In this document: one piece after another, positions 1-6,048 of the stretch
How the letters are laid out: the number at the start of each line of letters is the position of its first letter
Numbering within the stretch: the stretch's first letter is position 1
Source of the DNA: DASPKX01 sp035627835
GTDB taxonomy: Bacteria; Verrucomicrobiota; Verrucomicrobiia; Limisphaerales; SXQI01
DNA length: 11,199 nucleotides
Assembly: GCA_035627835.1 (NCBI GenBank)
Contig: DASPKX010000122.1
Span: forward strand, 1-11,199
Direction of reading: 5' to 3'
Notes under the pieces: generated by a model
Told to the model about the DNA's origin: nothing
Databases searched by the model: none
What the model saw: the letters and a program-made list of their open reading frames with translations, nothing else
Position numbers and translations under genes: made by a program

Positions 1-99
1 GATAGGAACCTCCTCGCGGCTGTAAGCCTTTAAAGCCTGACGCAACGCTTCTCCCATGAAATAGGCGTCGCTTTGAATGTCAATTATCGGCGGCTCCAT
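1..99 (-). CDS. tadA: tRNA-specific adenosine deaminase TadA, N-terminal fragment (cut by window edge)
   Basis: Reading the minus strand from an ATG at 99-97 gives 33 in-frame codons to the window edge with no stop. The peptide starts MEPPIIDIQSDAYFM and ends SREEVPI. The pattern FMxxALxxAxxAxxxxEVPI matches the first helix of TadA, which normally continues with GAVLV. In that family the enzyme deaminates adenosine 34 to inosine in the wobble position of tRNA-Arg. The catalytic HAE and PCxxC zinc motifs would lie beyond the window, so they cannot be checked. A GTG five codons upstream (114-112) is an alternative start, but AGAAGG sits almost against it. No good Shine-Dalgarno precedes the ATG. 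The gene lies downstream of the 145-175 terminator, so it probably has its own promoter. Identification rests on one short N-terminal motif. Confidence 0.72.
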   Translation of the reverse strand, partial: MEPPIIDIQSDAYFMGEALRQALKAYSREEVPI

Positions 100-144
100 T
101 CGGCTTAAACTCACGCCTTCTAAGCGGGGCTGTCAAAGCAGGAT

Positions 145-175
145 AAAAGAGCCCCGACGGTGTTGTCGGGGCTCT
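145..175 (-). terminator. Rho-independent terminator ending the Dabb / PEP-hydrolase unit
   Basis: A perfect 11-bp stem (AGAGCCCCGAC at 148-158 pairing with GTCGGGGCTCT at 165-175) has a 6-nt loop. On the minus strand the stem is followed by a run of four T. The plus-strand side has no T run (CAAAA), so the signal is directional. It begins 18 nt downstream of the Dabb stop codon at 194 and insulates the next gene (tadA). Confidence 0.88.
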
Positions 176-193
176 CAAAAGATGTCGTCGAAT

Positions 194-583
194 TTACTTC
201 TGAGCCCAGAAGTCGATGACGAAGACGTCGGCGAGGAGGGGGCCGACGAGTTTTCCAAACTTCTCGTGCTCGGGGTGCTTCAGGTAAATGTCGCGATCGG
301 CTTCGCTCTTAAAGGTCAGGATGAAGCCGTGGGTGGTGCCTTTATTGTGCTTCTCGGGGCTGTTGTTGGTGCCCCATTCGAAGCCCTTGATCTCTTTGAT
401 CTTCTTCTGCAAGCCGCGGAACTCGGTGATCACCTTCTCGATGTCGGCTTGGGATGCTGTGTCTTTGAACTTAAAGGCGACGACGTGCTGCAGCTTTTTG
501 GTCTTCGCTGGCTGGGCTGCTTCAGCAGTCATGGTGAAGAGTATCGTGGCGGCGATGGTTAAAATGAGAGCGAGAGTTTTCAT
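194..583 (-). CDS. Exported Dabb-domain (stress-responsive alpha/beta-barrel) protein
   Basis: The 129-aa protein has a typical signal peptide: MKT start, hydrophobic stretch at about residues 4-18, and likely cleavage after AEA or AEAA (22-23). One Dabb domain follows at about residues 31-127. Visible landmarks are LQHVVAFKFK (31-40), the helix around 45-66, KGFEWGTN, HGFILTFKSEADRDIYLKHPEH in outline (85-106) and the terminal VFVIDFWAQK. Dabb domains are small dimeric ferredoxin-like barrels. Some are enzymes (olivetolic acid cyclase, polyketide cyclases), but most bacterial members have no known role. The signal peptide points to the periplasm or cell surface. The start lies 5 nt past the stop of the upstream TIM-barrel gene, and an AAGAAG Shine-Dalgarno sits inside that gene's last codons, so translational coupling is likely. 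Fold assignment is strong; the substrate is unknown. Confidence 0.87.
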   Translation of the reverse strand: MKTLALILTIAATILFTMTAEAAQPAKTKKLQHVVAFKFKDTASQADIEKVITEFRGLQKKIKEIKGFEWGTNNSPEKHNKGTTHGFILTFKSEADRDIYLKHPEHEKFGKLVGPLLADVFVIDFWAQK

Positions 584-588
584 GGCGT

Positions 589-1470
589 TTACTTCTTAAA
601 TTCGGTCGGGACAGTGACAGGGATTTCTTTGAATTTCCGGGTGAGTTGCGTGAGGGAGTCTTCAACAGCCAGACGCTCCAGGCTGGAGGCGCCCACGAAG
701 CCGACGCAGTCGGTGTGCTTGTTGATGTAGGCTGCGTCGTCAGGGGTGCAAATCGGGCCGCCGTGGGAGAGGAAGAAGATGTCTTTCCGCACGGAACGGG
801 CGCCTTCAATGATCGCCTGGGTGCGCTTGGCGGCGTCTTCCATCGTGCAGACAGCGCCAGTGACACCGATGGAGCCGCCGACTGTTGTGCCGACGTGGGC
901 AATGATTGCGTCTGCACCGGCTTCGGCCATGGCTTTGGCTTCTTCGGGCTTTGCGACGTAAACAATGGAGAAAAGATCCATTTTGCGCGCGATCGCAACC
1001 ATCTCGACTTCCTTCTTGAAGCTCATGCCGGTTTCTTCGAGCACCTGGCGGAAATGGCCGTCCACAATGCTGTGGGTCGGGAAATTATTCACCCCGGAGA
1101 AACCCATGTCTTTCACCTGGAGCAGCCAATGCCACATGCGGCGGCGAGGGTCAGTTGCGTGAACGCCACAGATGACCGGAATTTCTTCAACGATGGGGAG
1201 GACTTCATGCTCGCCGATTTCCATTGCGATGGCGTTGGCGTCGCCGTAGGCCATAAGACCGGCGGTTGAGCCATGCCCGGCCATGCGGAAGCGGCCGGAG
1301 TTGTAGATGATGACCAAATCCGCTCCGCCGCGCTCGATGAACTTGGCGCTGATGCCAGTGCCCGCGCCGGCGGCGATGATCGGCTTGCCTTTGCGGAGCG
1401 TCTCACGAAGACGATCAACAACTTCCTGGCGAGTGTATGGGTTTCCTTTTCCAGTCCACGGATTTGGCAT
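589..1470 (-). CDS. TIM-barrel 'phosphoenolpyruvate hydrolase' family protein (Tm-1 C-terminal-like)
   Basis: The 293-aa protein matches the PEP_hydrolase / TIM-barrel signal-transduction family, which also forms the C-terminal half of the plant Tm-1 virus-resistance protein. Family-like segments in order are AGAGTGISAKF (34-44), YNSGRFRMAGHGSTAG (56-71), GVHATDP (102-108), GVNNFPTHSIVDG (126-138), AHVGTTVGGSIG (191-202), LSHGGPI (234-240) and GFVGASSLERLAVE (257-270). The glycine-rich strand ends and phosphate-gripping loops near the C-terminus are what a TIM barrel binding a phosphorylated ligand would show. There is no signal peptide, so it is cytoplasmic. The length is normal for bacterial stand-alone members. 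The UPF0261 (Tm-1 N-terminal) partner gene is not in the window. Only a weak, distant AGGGG precedes the ATG. Biochemical function is poorly established; the PEP-hydrolase name is historical. It forms a two-gene unit with the Dabb gene. Confidence 0.88.
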   Translation of the reverse strand: MPNPWTGKGNPYTRQEVVDRLRETLRKGKPIIAAGAGTGISAKFIERGGADLVIIYNSGRFRMAGHGSTAGLMAYGDANAIAMEIGEHEVLPIVEEIPVICGVHATDPRRRMWHWLLQVKDMGFSGVNNFPTHSIVDGHFRQVLEETGMSFKKEVEMVAIARKMDLFSIVYVAKPEEAKAMAEAGADAIIAHVGTTVGGSIGVTGAVCTMEDAAKRTQAIIEGARSVRKDIFFLSHGGPICTPDDAAYINKHTDCVGFVGASSLERLAVEDSLTQLTRKFKEIPVTVPTEFKK

Positions 1471-1529
1471 AAGTGAGTCGATTTACCCCTGTGTTAAGGT
1501 GTGGCGTTCAATATCACGCGAGCTTCCCC

Positions 1530-1545
1530 AGAAAAAGATTTTTCT
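1530..1545. promoter_or_regulatory. AT-rich 16-bp inverted repeat between divergent genes (possible operator)
   Basis: AGAAAAAGATTTTTCT is a 7+7-bp perfect inverted repeat around a GA centre, lying mid-way in the 153-bp gap between the divergent genes starting at 1470 (-) and 1624 (+). Its position and symmetry suit a dimeric regulator site. A low-complexity A/T run could give this by chance, and no second copy was seen in the window. Confidence 0.25.
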
Positions 1546-1559
1546 CCGTCCGGTTCCGA

Positions 1560-1587
1560 TTGAAGGATTTCACCGGGACGGTAATTT
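1560..1587 (+). promoter_or_regulatory. Candidate sigma-70-type promoter for the zinc-ribbon gene
   Basis: TTGAAG (1560-1565) and TAATTT (1582-1587) are separated by 16 bp and lie about 37 nt before the ATG at 1624. The hexamers are moderate matches to TTGACA/TATAAT. Placement is good; no experimental support is possible from sequence alone. Confidence 0.35.
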
Positions 1588-1623
1588 TGCTGCGGCTTCA
1601 AGCTGTCAAAGAAGGAGGAATGG

Positions 1624-1938
1624 ATGAACTGCCCGAGCTGCAAAGAGACCACATTGATGATGTCCGAACGGCATGGCATCGAGATCGATTATTGCCCGAA
1701 GTGCCGAGGCGTATGGCTGGATCGAGGTGAGTTGGACAAGATCATCGCCGAGGCCACCGCTGACGACGGACCAGAGCCCCAGGCGCAGCAGCCTCAACAG
1801 CCGCCAGCGGCACAGCAGCAGCCGTATTATCAACAGACACCTCCGCACCCACCGCAGGCATATGGCAACCCATACCCATATGGGAAATATGGGTATAAAA
1901 AGAAGAAGGAGTGGTGGAAGGAAGTGTTCGATTTTTAA
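1624..1938 (+). CDS. zf-TFIIB-type zinc-ribbon protein with Pro/Gln/Tyr-rich tail
   Basis: The 104-aa protein starts with a zinc ribbon: CPSC (C3, C6) and CPKC (C24, C27), followed by RGVWLDRGELDKII (28-41). This is the classic zf-TFIIB (PF13453) arrangement, in which GVWLDxGEL is conserved. The middle (about 50-76) is Q/P/A-rich and probably disordered. It is followed by a Tyr/Gly/Pro segment (about 77-92) and a basic-aromatic C-terminus, KKKKEWWKEVFDF. The start is fixed by a strong GGAGG at 1614-1618, 5 nt before the ATG; an out-of-frame ATG at 1620 is ignored. There are no transmembrane segments or signal. Family members are widespread small proteins of unknown function. The TFIIB name reflects the fold and does not show a role in transcription. 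The zinc ribbon is clear; no function can be assigned. Confidence 0.9.
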   Translation: MNCPSCKETTLMMSERHGIEIDYCPKCRGVWLDRGELDKIIAEATADDGPEPQAQQPQQPPAAQQQPYYQQTPPHPPQAYGNPYPYGKYGYKKKKEWWKEVFDF

Positions 1939-1997
1939 TCGACGATATTTCAGCACACCCAGTCAGGAAATCGGGCGTACCATCGTACAGTCAGAAC

Positions 1998-2021
1998 GCC
2001 CGGTCGGGGGACCGGGCCTAC
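1998..2021 (-). repeat. REP-like element: GTAG plus 8-bp GC palindrome
   Basis: GCCCGGTC (1998-2005) and GACCGGGC (2010-2017) form a perfect 8-bp stem with a 4-nt loop. On the minus strand GTAG (2021-2018) abuts the stem directly, the head-plus-hairpin layout of bacterial REP sequences. A diverged copy of the head, TGGTACGCCCGAT (1983-1971), matches TGGTAGGCCCGGT (2024-2012) at 11 of 13 positions. The 3' edge lies 10 nt before the GTG start at 2032. It could also act as a structural element in the kinase mRNA leader. Confidence 0.5.
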
Positions 2022-2031
2022 CATTGGCGCG

Positions 2032-3207
2032 GTGAAGTTTTCAATTCACTTTGGGCGCACGGAACGCCAACATCTCCGATTAGTGACAGCGCTCGAGAAC
2101 AGCCGATTATTCAACGGCTTAAGCCCAACGGAAACAGCGCGGCTGAAAGCCGTTGCCCAGGCGCGCTCGTATCCTCCAGGCGCTGTGATCTTCGAGGAGG
2201 GCGAGGAGGGGGACGGCGTTTACGTGATTGAGAGCGGCAGCGTCGCGATCATCGCGTTGGTGAGCAATGGGGAGCGGCGGACTCTGGCGACTTTGGGAGC
2301 GGGGGAGTTTTTTGGCGAGATGGCGGTGCTCGATAATGAGCCGCGCTCCGCTTCGGCTGAAACACGCGAGCCCACGACGGCGTGGTTTATCGCGCGCAAC
2401 GACCTCCTGAGCCTTCTGGATAAATCACCGAAGATGGCGGTGCAACTCGTGCGCGAGTTCAGCTTAAAGATGCGCGAGTTCAACCGGCGGTACATTGAGG
2501 AGGTGCTGCAAGCGGAGAGACTCGCGTTGGTCGGAAGGTTTGCGCGCAGCATCGTGCACGACTTCAAGAACCCGCTGAATGTGATTGGGCTGGCGGCGGA
2601 CATGGTAGCCATCGACGGCGGTGGCTCGCCGAGCAAGAGCACCGCTGCGGGCAGGATCCGCAAGCAAGTGGATCGGCTCGGGAACATGATCAATGAACTG
2701 CTGGAATTCACCCGCGGCGGGCACTCGACGCGCATGGTTTCGGCTGTTCCGGTGAGGTCGTACATTCGGCAACTGGTGGAGGATCTCAAAGCAGAGCTGG
2801 CGATCAAAGGGGTGGAGCTTGTGATCGAAGGACAAGTTCCAGACGTGCTCCTGATGATGGACCCGCAGCGCGTCACGCATCTCTTTCACAACCTTTGCCA
2901 TAATGCTGTGGAAGCGATGCCGGATGGTGGGAAGATCCTGCTTCGGTTAAAGCCGGTCGGCCACGAGTTGGTCATTGAACTGGAGGACACTGGAACGGGC
3001 ATTGCGCCTGAAATTGCGCCACGGCTTTTCGAGGCATTTGCGACGCACGGCAAAGCAAATGGGACGGGATTGGGGCTCTCGATTTGCAAACGGATCGTGG
3101 AAGATCATCGAGGCTGGATCCGTGCGATGAGCATTCCCGGGCGGGGCGCGATTTTCGTTTTTGCGCTTCCACTCGCAGCCACCACACCAGCGGCGGTTGG
3201 GCAATGA
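2032..3207 (+). CDS. Soluble cyclic-nucleotide-binding-domain sensor histidine kinase
   Basis: The 391-aa protein has no signal peptide or membrane segment. A cyclic-nucleotide-binding (CNB/CRP-type) domain spans about residues 21-145, starting LENSRLFNGLSPTE. Its phosphate-binding cassette FFGEMAVLDNEPRSASAE (93-110) keeps the GE and PRSA residues that contact cyclic nucleotide in PKA/CRP-type domains. A helical linker (about 146-167) leads to a dimerisation/phosphoacceptor helix with H176 in VHDFKNPL. The ATPase domain follows: N-box HNLCHNAVEA (286-295), G1 DTGTGIAP (319-326) and G2 GTGLGLS (344-350). All kinase motifs look intact. No receiver domain or response regulator is present nearby, so its partner is unknown. 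The GTG at 2032 lacks a Shine-Dalgarno, and an in-frame GTG at 2083 is a possible alternative that keeps the CNB domain. The stop is 25 bp before mutL, so co-transcription is likely. It is plausibly a cytoplasmic second-messenger sensor. Confidence 0.9.
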   Translation: MKFSIHFGRTERQHLRLVTALENSRLFNGLSPTETARLKAVAQARSYPPGAVIFEEGEEGDGVYVIESGSVAIIALVSNGERRTLATLGAGEFFGEMAVLDNEPRSASAETREPTTAWFIARNDLLSLLDKSPKMAVQLVREFSLKMREFNRRYIEEVLQAERLALVGRFARSIVHDFKNPLNVIGLAADMVAIDGGGSPSKSTAAGRIRKQVDRLGNMINELLEFTRGGHSTRMVSAVPVRSYIRQLVEDLKAELAIKGVELVIEGQVPDVLLMMDPQRVTHLFHNLCHNAVEAMPDGGKILLRLKPVGHELVIELEDTGTGIAPEIAPRLFEAFATHGKANGTGLGLSICKRIVEDHRGWIRAMSIPGRGAIFVFALPLAATTPAAVGQ

Positions 3208-3232
3208 GCGCCCTCTGCGGTATCCTGGCGCC

Positions 3233-5137
3233 ATGAACCGCATTCGCCTGCTTTCTGAGCAAGTCGCCAACCAGATCGCGGCGGGCGAAGTGGTGGAACG
3301 CCCCGCGAGCGTCGTGAAGGAGTTGGTGGAAAATTCGCTGGATGCGGATGCGAAGCGGATCGTGGTGGAGATTCAAGCGGGCGGGCGCAGCCTCATTCGG
3401 ATCACCGACGACGGCATTGGAATGACGCGGGACGACGCGCTGCTATGCCTCGAGCGCCACGCCACGAGCAAGATCCAAAGTGCGGATGACCTGAGCCATG
3501 TCAGCACTATGGGTTTCCGCGGGGAAGCGCTTCCGAGCATCGCGAGCGTCAGCCGCATGAGCATCACCACGCGGGAGCGTGGAAGCGAGGCGGACGGAAC
3601 ACAGGTCGTCATCCACGGGGGGAAGATTCTCGAGGTTAAAGCCGCTGGGGCGCCGTCGGGCACCTGCATCGAGATTCGCGGCTTGTTCTACAACGTGCCT
3701 GCGCGGCGGAAATTCCTGCGCAGCGATGAAACCGAACGCAGCCATATTCAGCACTACCTCACGCTCGCTGCCTTGGCGCATCCAGCGGTGGCGTTCACTT
3801 ACGTGCAGGATGGGCAGGTTGTTTGGCAGCTTCCCGCCGCCGCGCACCAGGACACGCTTGAAGATCGATTGCGCGCCACGCACGAGCGCTATCGCGCGAT
3901 CTACAGCGCGGGCAGTGAACTGCTGACGGTGAACTTCACAGGGCAGCTTGAGGCGTATCGGACAGTGGATCGTGAGTTGCTCCCCGCGGAGCCGCTGCGA
4001 GTGTGGGGATTGATTGGCAGCCCGGGGATGTCCCGATCCAATCGGGATGAGCAGCACCTTTTTGTAAATCGCCGACCCGTTGAGAATCGCGGGCTGAATT
4101 TCGCGCTGCTCGAGGGTTACCACACGGCGCTCATGAAGGGGCGTTACCCGGTCTGCTGTTTGTTCCTCGAGATCAACCCAGCGGCCGTGGATGTGAACAT
4201 TCATCCTTCGAAGAAGGAGATTAAGTTTCATCACGAGCAAGCGGTGCGCAGGCTGGTCACGCAGGCGGTGCGGGAAACGCTGCTGAACTTTCACAGCGCG
4301 CGCAGCGCTGAGCCGCAACGAGAGTTTCAGCCGATTAGGCTGCCGGACCCGCAGGAGGATTTTTTGTCGAGCAGCACTCCTGCGGAGACAACGCACGTAT
4401 CGCCAGGCTCCCCTGCTCCTCCGTTCCCGAACGGCCCGGTGGCAGGTTCTGTGCGCGCGATGGATCTTTGGCCGAAGCGCGAGGTTCCGCCAGTCGCGCT
4501 GCCCGCGCGCGCATTGCCGCCTGCCGTTCCTGAGGAGCGTTCCAACGCGCTGCTGGATATTCCCCTGCGCCGAATCGGTGTGCTGGGCGCGTTGTATGTG
4601 CTCTATGAATCGGACCGAGGGTTGGTGTTGATGGATCAGCACGCGGCGCATGAGCGGATTTTGTTCGAGGAAATGTTGAAGGCTCTTGAGAGCGGCCCAG
4701 CGCCTTGCCAACGGCTGCTCCTTGCGGAAACGGTTGAGCTTTCCCCTCGCGACGCGCAATTCGTGCGAGAGAACATCAACGCGCTCACGCGGATGGGAGT
4801 TGGACTCGCGGAATTTGGCGAGCGGACTTTTCTGCTGGATGCACTGCCGCCCTTTGTGCGCGTGGGAAGCCCGCGGCAGTTTGTGCTGGAGCTGATCGAT
4901 GCGTTGAAAGCCACAGGCCAGGAAGTGAATTCGTGGCGATTGGGAGAGCACAGCATTGCGAAGACTGTTTGCCGTCATGCGGTGAAAGCGAATGACCCGC
5001 TGAGCGGGCCGGAACTGGACGCTTTGCTTGTGAATCTTGGGCGTTGTGAAATGCCTTACACATGCCCGCATGGGCGACCGACGTTGATCGAGATGAGTTT
5101 TAAGGATTTGGAGAAGCGGTTCGGGCGGGTGCAATGA
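3233..5137 (+). CDS. mutL: DNA mismatch repair protein MutL, endonuclease type
   Basis: The 634-aa protein couples mismatch recognition by MutS to strand removal. The N-terminal GHKL ATPase has ANQIAAGEVVERP (12-24), VVKELVENSLDA (27-38; catalytic Glu30, Mg-ligand Asn34), TDDGIGM (58-64), STMGFRGEALPSIASVS (91-107) and DVNIHPSKKEIKF (320-332). A Pro/Ser-rich linker spans about 355-440. The C-terminal dimerisation domain carries the metal-dependent nicking motif DQHA(x)2E(x)4E (468-479), plus CRHAVKA (580-586) and CPHGRP (611-616). It therefore belongs to the nicking MutL class of bacteria without MutH. The ATG at 3233 is chosen because MutL proteins begin just before this I-x-x-L...ANQIAAGEV block. 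An upstream in-frame ATG at 3161 would add 24 residues inside the kinase gene. No clear Shine-Dalgarno. mutS is not in the window. Confidence 0.97.
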   Translation: MNRIRLLSEQVANQIAAGEVVERPASVVKELVENSLDADAKRIVVEIQAGGRSLIRITDDGIGMTRDDALLCLERHATSKIQSADDLSHVSTMGFRGEALPSIASVSRMSITTRERGSEADGTQVVIHGGKILEVKAAGAPSGTCIEIRGLFYNVPARRKFLRSDETERSHIQHYLTLAALAHPAVAFTYVQDGQVVWQLPAAAHQDTLEDRLRATHERYRAIYSAGSELLTVNFTGQLEAYRTVDRELLPAEPLRVWGLIGSPGMSRSNRDEQHLFVNRRPVENRGLNFALLEGYHTALMKGRYPVCCLFLEINPAAVDVNIHPSKKEIKFHHEQAVRRLVTQAVRETLLNFHSARSAEPQREFQPIRLPDPQEDFLSSSTPAETTHVSPGSPAPPFPNGPVAGSVRAMDLWPKREVPPVALPARALPPAVPEERSNALLDIPLRRIGVLGALYVLYESDRGLVLMDQHAAHERILFEEMLKALESGPAPCQRLLLAETVELSPRDAQFVRENINALTRMGVGLAEFGERTFLLDALPPFVRVGSPRQFVLELIDALKATGQEVNSWRLGEHSIAKTVCRHAVKANDPLSGPELDALLVNLGRCEMPYTCPHGRPTLIEMSFKDLEKRFGRVQ

Positions 5138-5193
5138 CGATGGCAGACGTTTATGGAACAGCCGGTGGACGGTGTGTCCGTGGTTTCTTGTGC

Positions 5194-5208
5194 GCCTCCT
5201 ACGGAGGC
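5194..5208. repeat. Short palindrome GCCTCC-TAC-GGAGGC (first of three)
   Basis: A perfect 6-bp inverted repeat with a 3-nt spacer lies 56 nt after the mutL stop. It is the first of three successive GC-rich palindromes in the mutL-ABC intergenic region. There is no T run after it on either strand, so it does not read as an intrinsic terminator. Confidence 0.4.
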
Positions 5209-5229
5209 TGTTGGATTCTGAAATGTTAA

Positions 5230-5264
5230 CCCACGGGCTGCGCTGGCGCTTGCCCGTGGGCTAC
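5230..5264 (-). repeat. REP-like element: GTAG plus 9-bp palindrome with structured loop
   Basis: CCCACGGGC (5230-5238) and GCCCGTGGG (5252-5260) form a perfect 9-bp stem. The 13-nt loop can itself close GCG/CGC pairs around a tetraloop. On the minus strand GTAG (5264-5261) abuts the stem, as in the element at 1998-2021, though the stem sequence differs. GTAG or GTGG immediately 5' of an imperfect hairpin is the described hallmark of REP sequences linked to RAYT transposases. No RAYT gene is in the window. Absence of a T tract argues against a simple mutL terminator. Confidence 0.55.
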
Positions 5265-5271
5265 TCTGTTC

Positions 5272-5287
5272 GGCCGCATCCGCGGCC
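5272..5287. repeat. Palindrome GGCCGC-ATCC-GCGGCC (third of three)
   Basis: A perfect 6-bp GC-only stem with a 4-nt loop lies 11 nt beyond the 5230-5260 hairpin. It lacks a GTAG head. It may be part of a mosaic repeat together with the two preceding palindromes. The remainder of the 5138-5364 gap (5288-5364) shows no clear promoter or gene. Confidence 0.4.
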
Positions 5288-5364
5288 TGGAAGAGATGAC
5301 GCATTAGTAATACCCGGGAGAGCTGTGGCTTGCGGCGGGACTTGGTCGCCTTGTAAAAGAACGC

Positions 5365-6048
5365 ATGGCTCTTTTGGAGGTGCGCAACCTGGTTAAGCGA
5401 TACCGCTCGCCTGATGGGGAGGAGCAGGAGGTGGTGCGGGTGGCGGAGTTCAATTTGAACGCTGGCGAGGAACTCGCCATTCGCGGCGAAAGCGGGTCGG
5501 GCAAGACCACATTCCTCCAACTCATCAGCGGCATCCTGCGGGCGGATTCCGGCAGCATCGTTCTCAGTGGGGAAGATCTCACGCAGTTAAGCGAGCAGGA
5601 ACGCGATGCCCGGCGCGCGCGTCAGATCGGCTTCATTTTTCAGAGCTTCAACCTGCTGCAAGCGTTCAAGACGTCCATGAACGTTGAGCTGCCGATCATG
5701 CTGGCGGGAGGCTCGGACCGTGCGCGGGCAACAGCGCTTCTGCAACGCGTTGGGCTTACCCATCGGGCGGATCATTTCCCACGGCAGCTTTCGAGCGGGC
5801 AACAGCAGCGGGTCGCGATTGCCCGGGCTCTCGCTAACAAACCGGCGCTCGTGCTTGCCGACGAACCGACGGGGAGTTTGGACGCGCGCAACGCCACTGA
5901 AACTTTGAAGCTGATTCGCGAAGTTTGCCGGGAGAACGGGGCCGCTTTGCTTTTGGTGTCGCACGATGCGGCGACTTTGTCGGAGTTCGAGCGTGTGATC
6001 GACTTTGCCGCCATCAACCGTCCGCAACAGGAGAGCGCCACACGATGA
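5365..6048 (+). CDS. ABC transporter ATP-binding protein (LolD/MacB-type)
   Basis: The 227-aa nucleotide-binding subunit has every motif in place: Walker A GESGSGKT (41-48), Q-loop FQSFNLL (92-98; Gln93), signature LSSGQQQR (142-149), Walker B ALVLADEP (161-168) with catalytic Glu167, D-loop SLDA (171-174) and switch His200. The length and the FNLL and DEPTGSLD spellings place it in the LolD/MacB/FtsE-like branch. That branch pairs with FtsX-fold permeases and powers mechanotransmission or lipoprotein/peptide extrusion rather than classical import. The start ATG gives the usual MALLEVRNLVKRY opening, with no strong Shine-Dalgarno. Its TGA overlaps the permease ATG (ATGA at 6045-6048), so the two subunits are translationally coupled. 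The exact substrate cannot be read from this subunit. Confidence 0.95.
   Translation: MALLEVRNLVKRYRSPDGEEQEVVRVAEFNLNAGEELAIRGESGSGKTTFLQLISGILRADSGSIVLSGEDLTQLSEQERDARRARQIGFIFQSFNLLQAFKTSMNVELPIMLAGGSDRARATALLQRVGLTHRADHFPRQLSSGQQQRVAIARALANKPALVLADEPTGSLDARNATETLKLIREVCRENGAALLLVSHDAATLSEFERVIDFAAINRPQQESATR

Noticed and set aside
108..136. Perfect TTGACA on the minus strand (136-131) between the terminator and the tadA start
   Set aside because: At 17-bp spacing the -10 position reads TGAGTT, a poor match, and transcription would start almost at the ATG. Not strong enough to call a promoter.
77..562. 161-codon plus-strand frame across the tadA start, terminator and Dabb gene
   Set aside because: It runs through a strong terminator hairpin and antisense to a clear Dabb protein; no domain recognised.
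646..1269. 207-codon plus-strand frame opposite the TIM-barrel gene
   Set aside because: Shadow of a well-conserved gene on the other strand; the His/Asp/Gly-rich product resembles no family.
1928..1942. TCGAT-TTTTA-ATCGA palindrome overlapping the zinc-ribbon stop codon
   Set aside because: A weak 5-bp AT-containing stem whose T run is in the loop, not after the stem; likely chance.
2220..2876. 218-codon minus-strand frame opposite the histidine kinase
   Set aside because: Antisense to conserved CNB and HisKA motifs; Ser/Arg/Thr-rich with no family features.
3443..5134. 563-codon open frame on the minus strand, opposite mutL
   Set aside because: It lies fully antisense to a clear mutL with all catalytic motifs. 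The translation is Arg/His/Gln-rich with no recognisable domain, as expected from GC-rich codon shadowing.
5172..5396. 74-codon plus-strand frame across the palindrome cluster
   Set aside because: It spans repeat DNA and runs into the ABC ATPase gene in another frame; no Shine-Dalgarno or protein family features.
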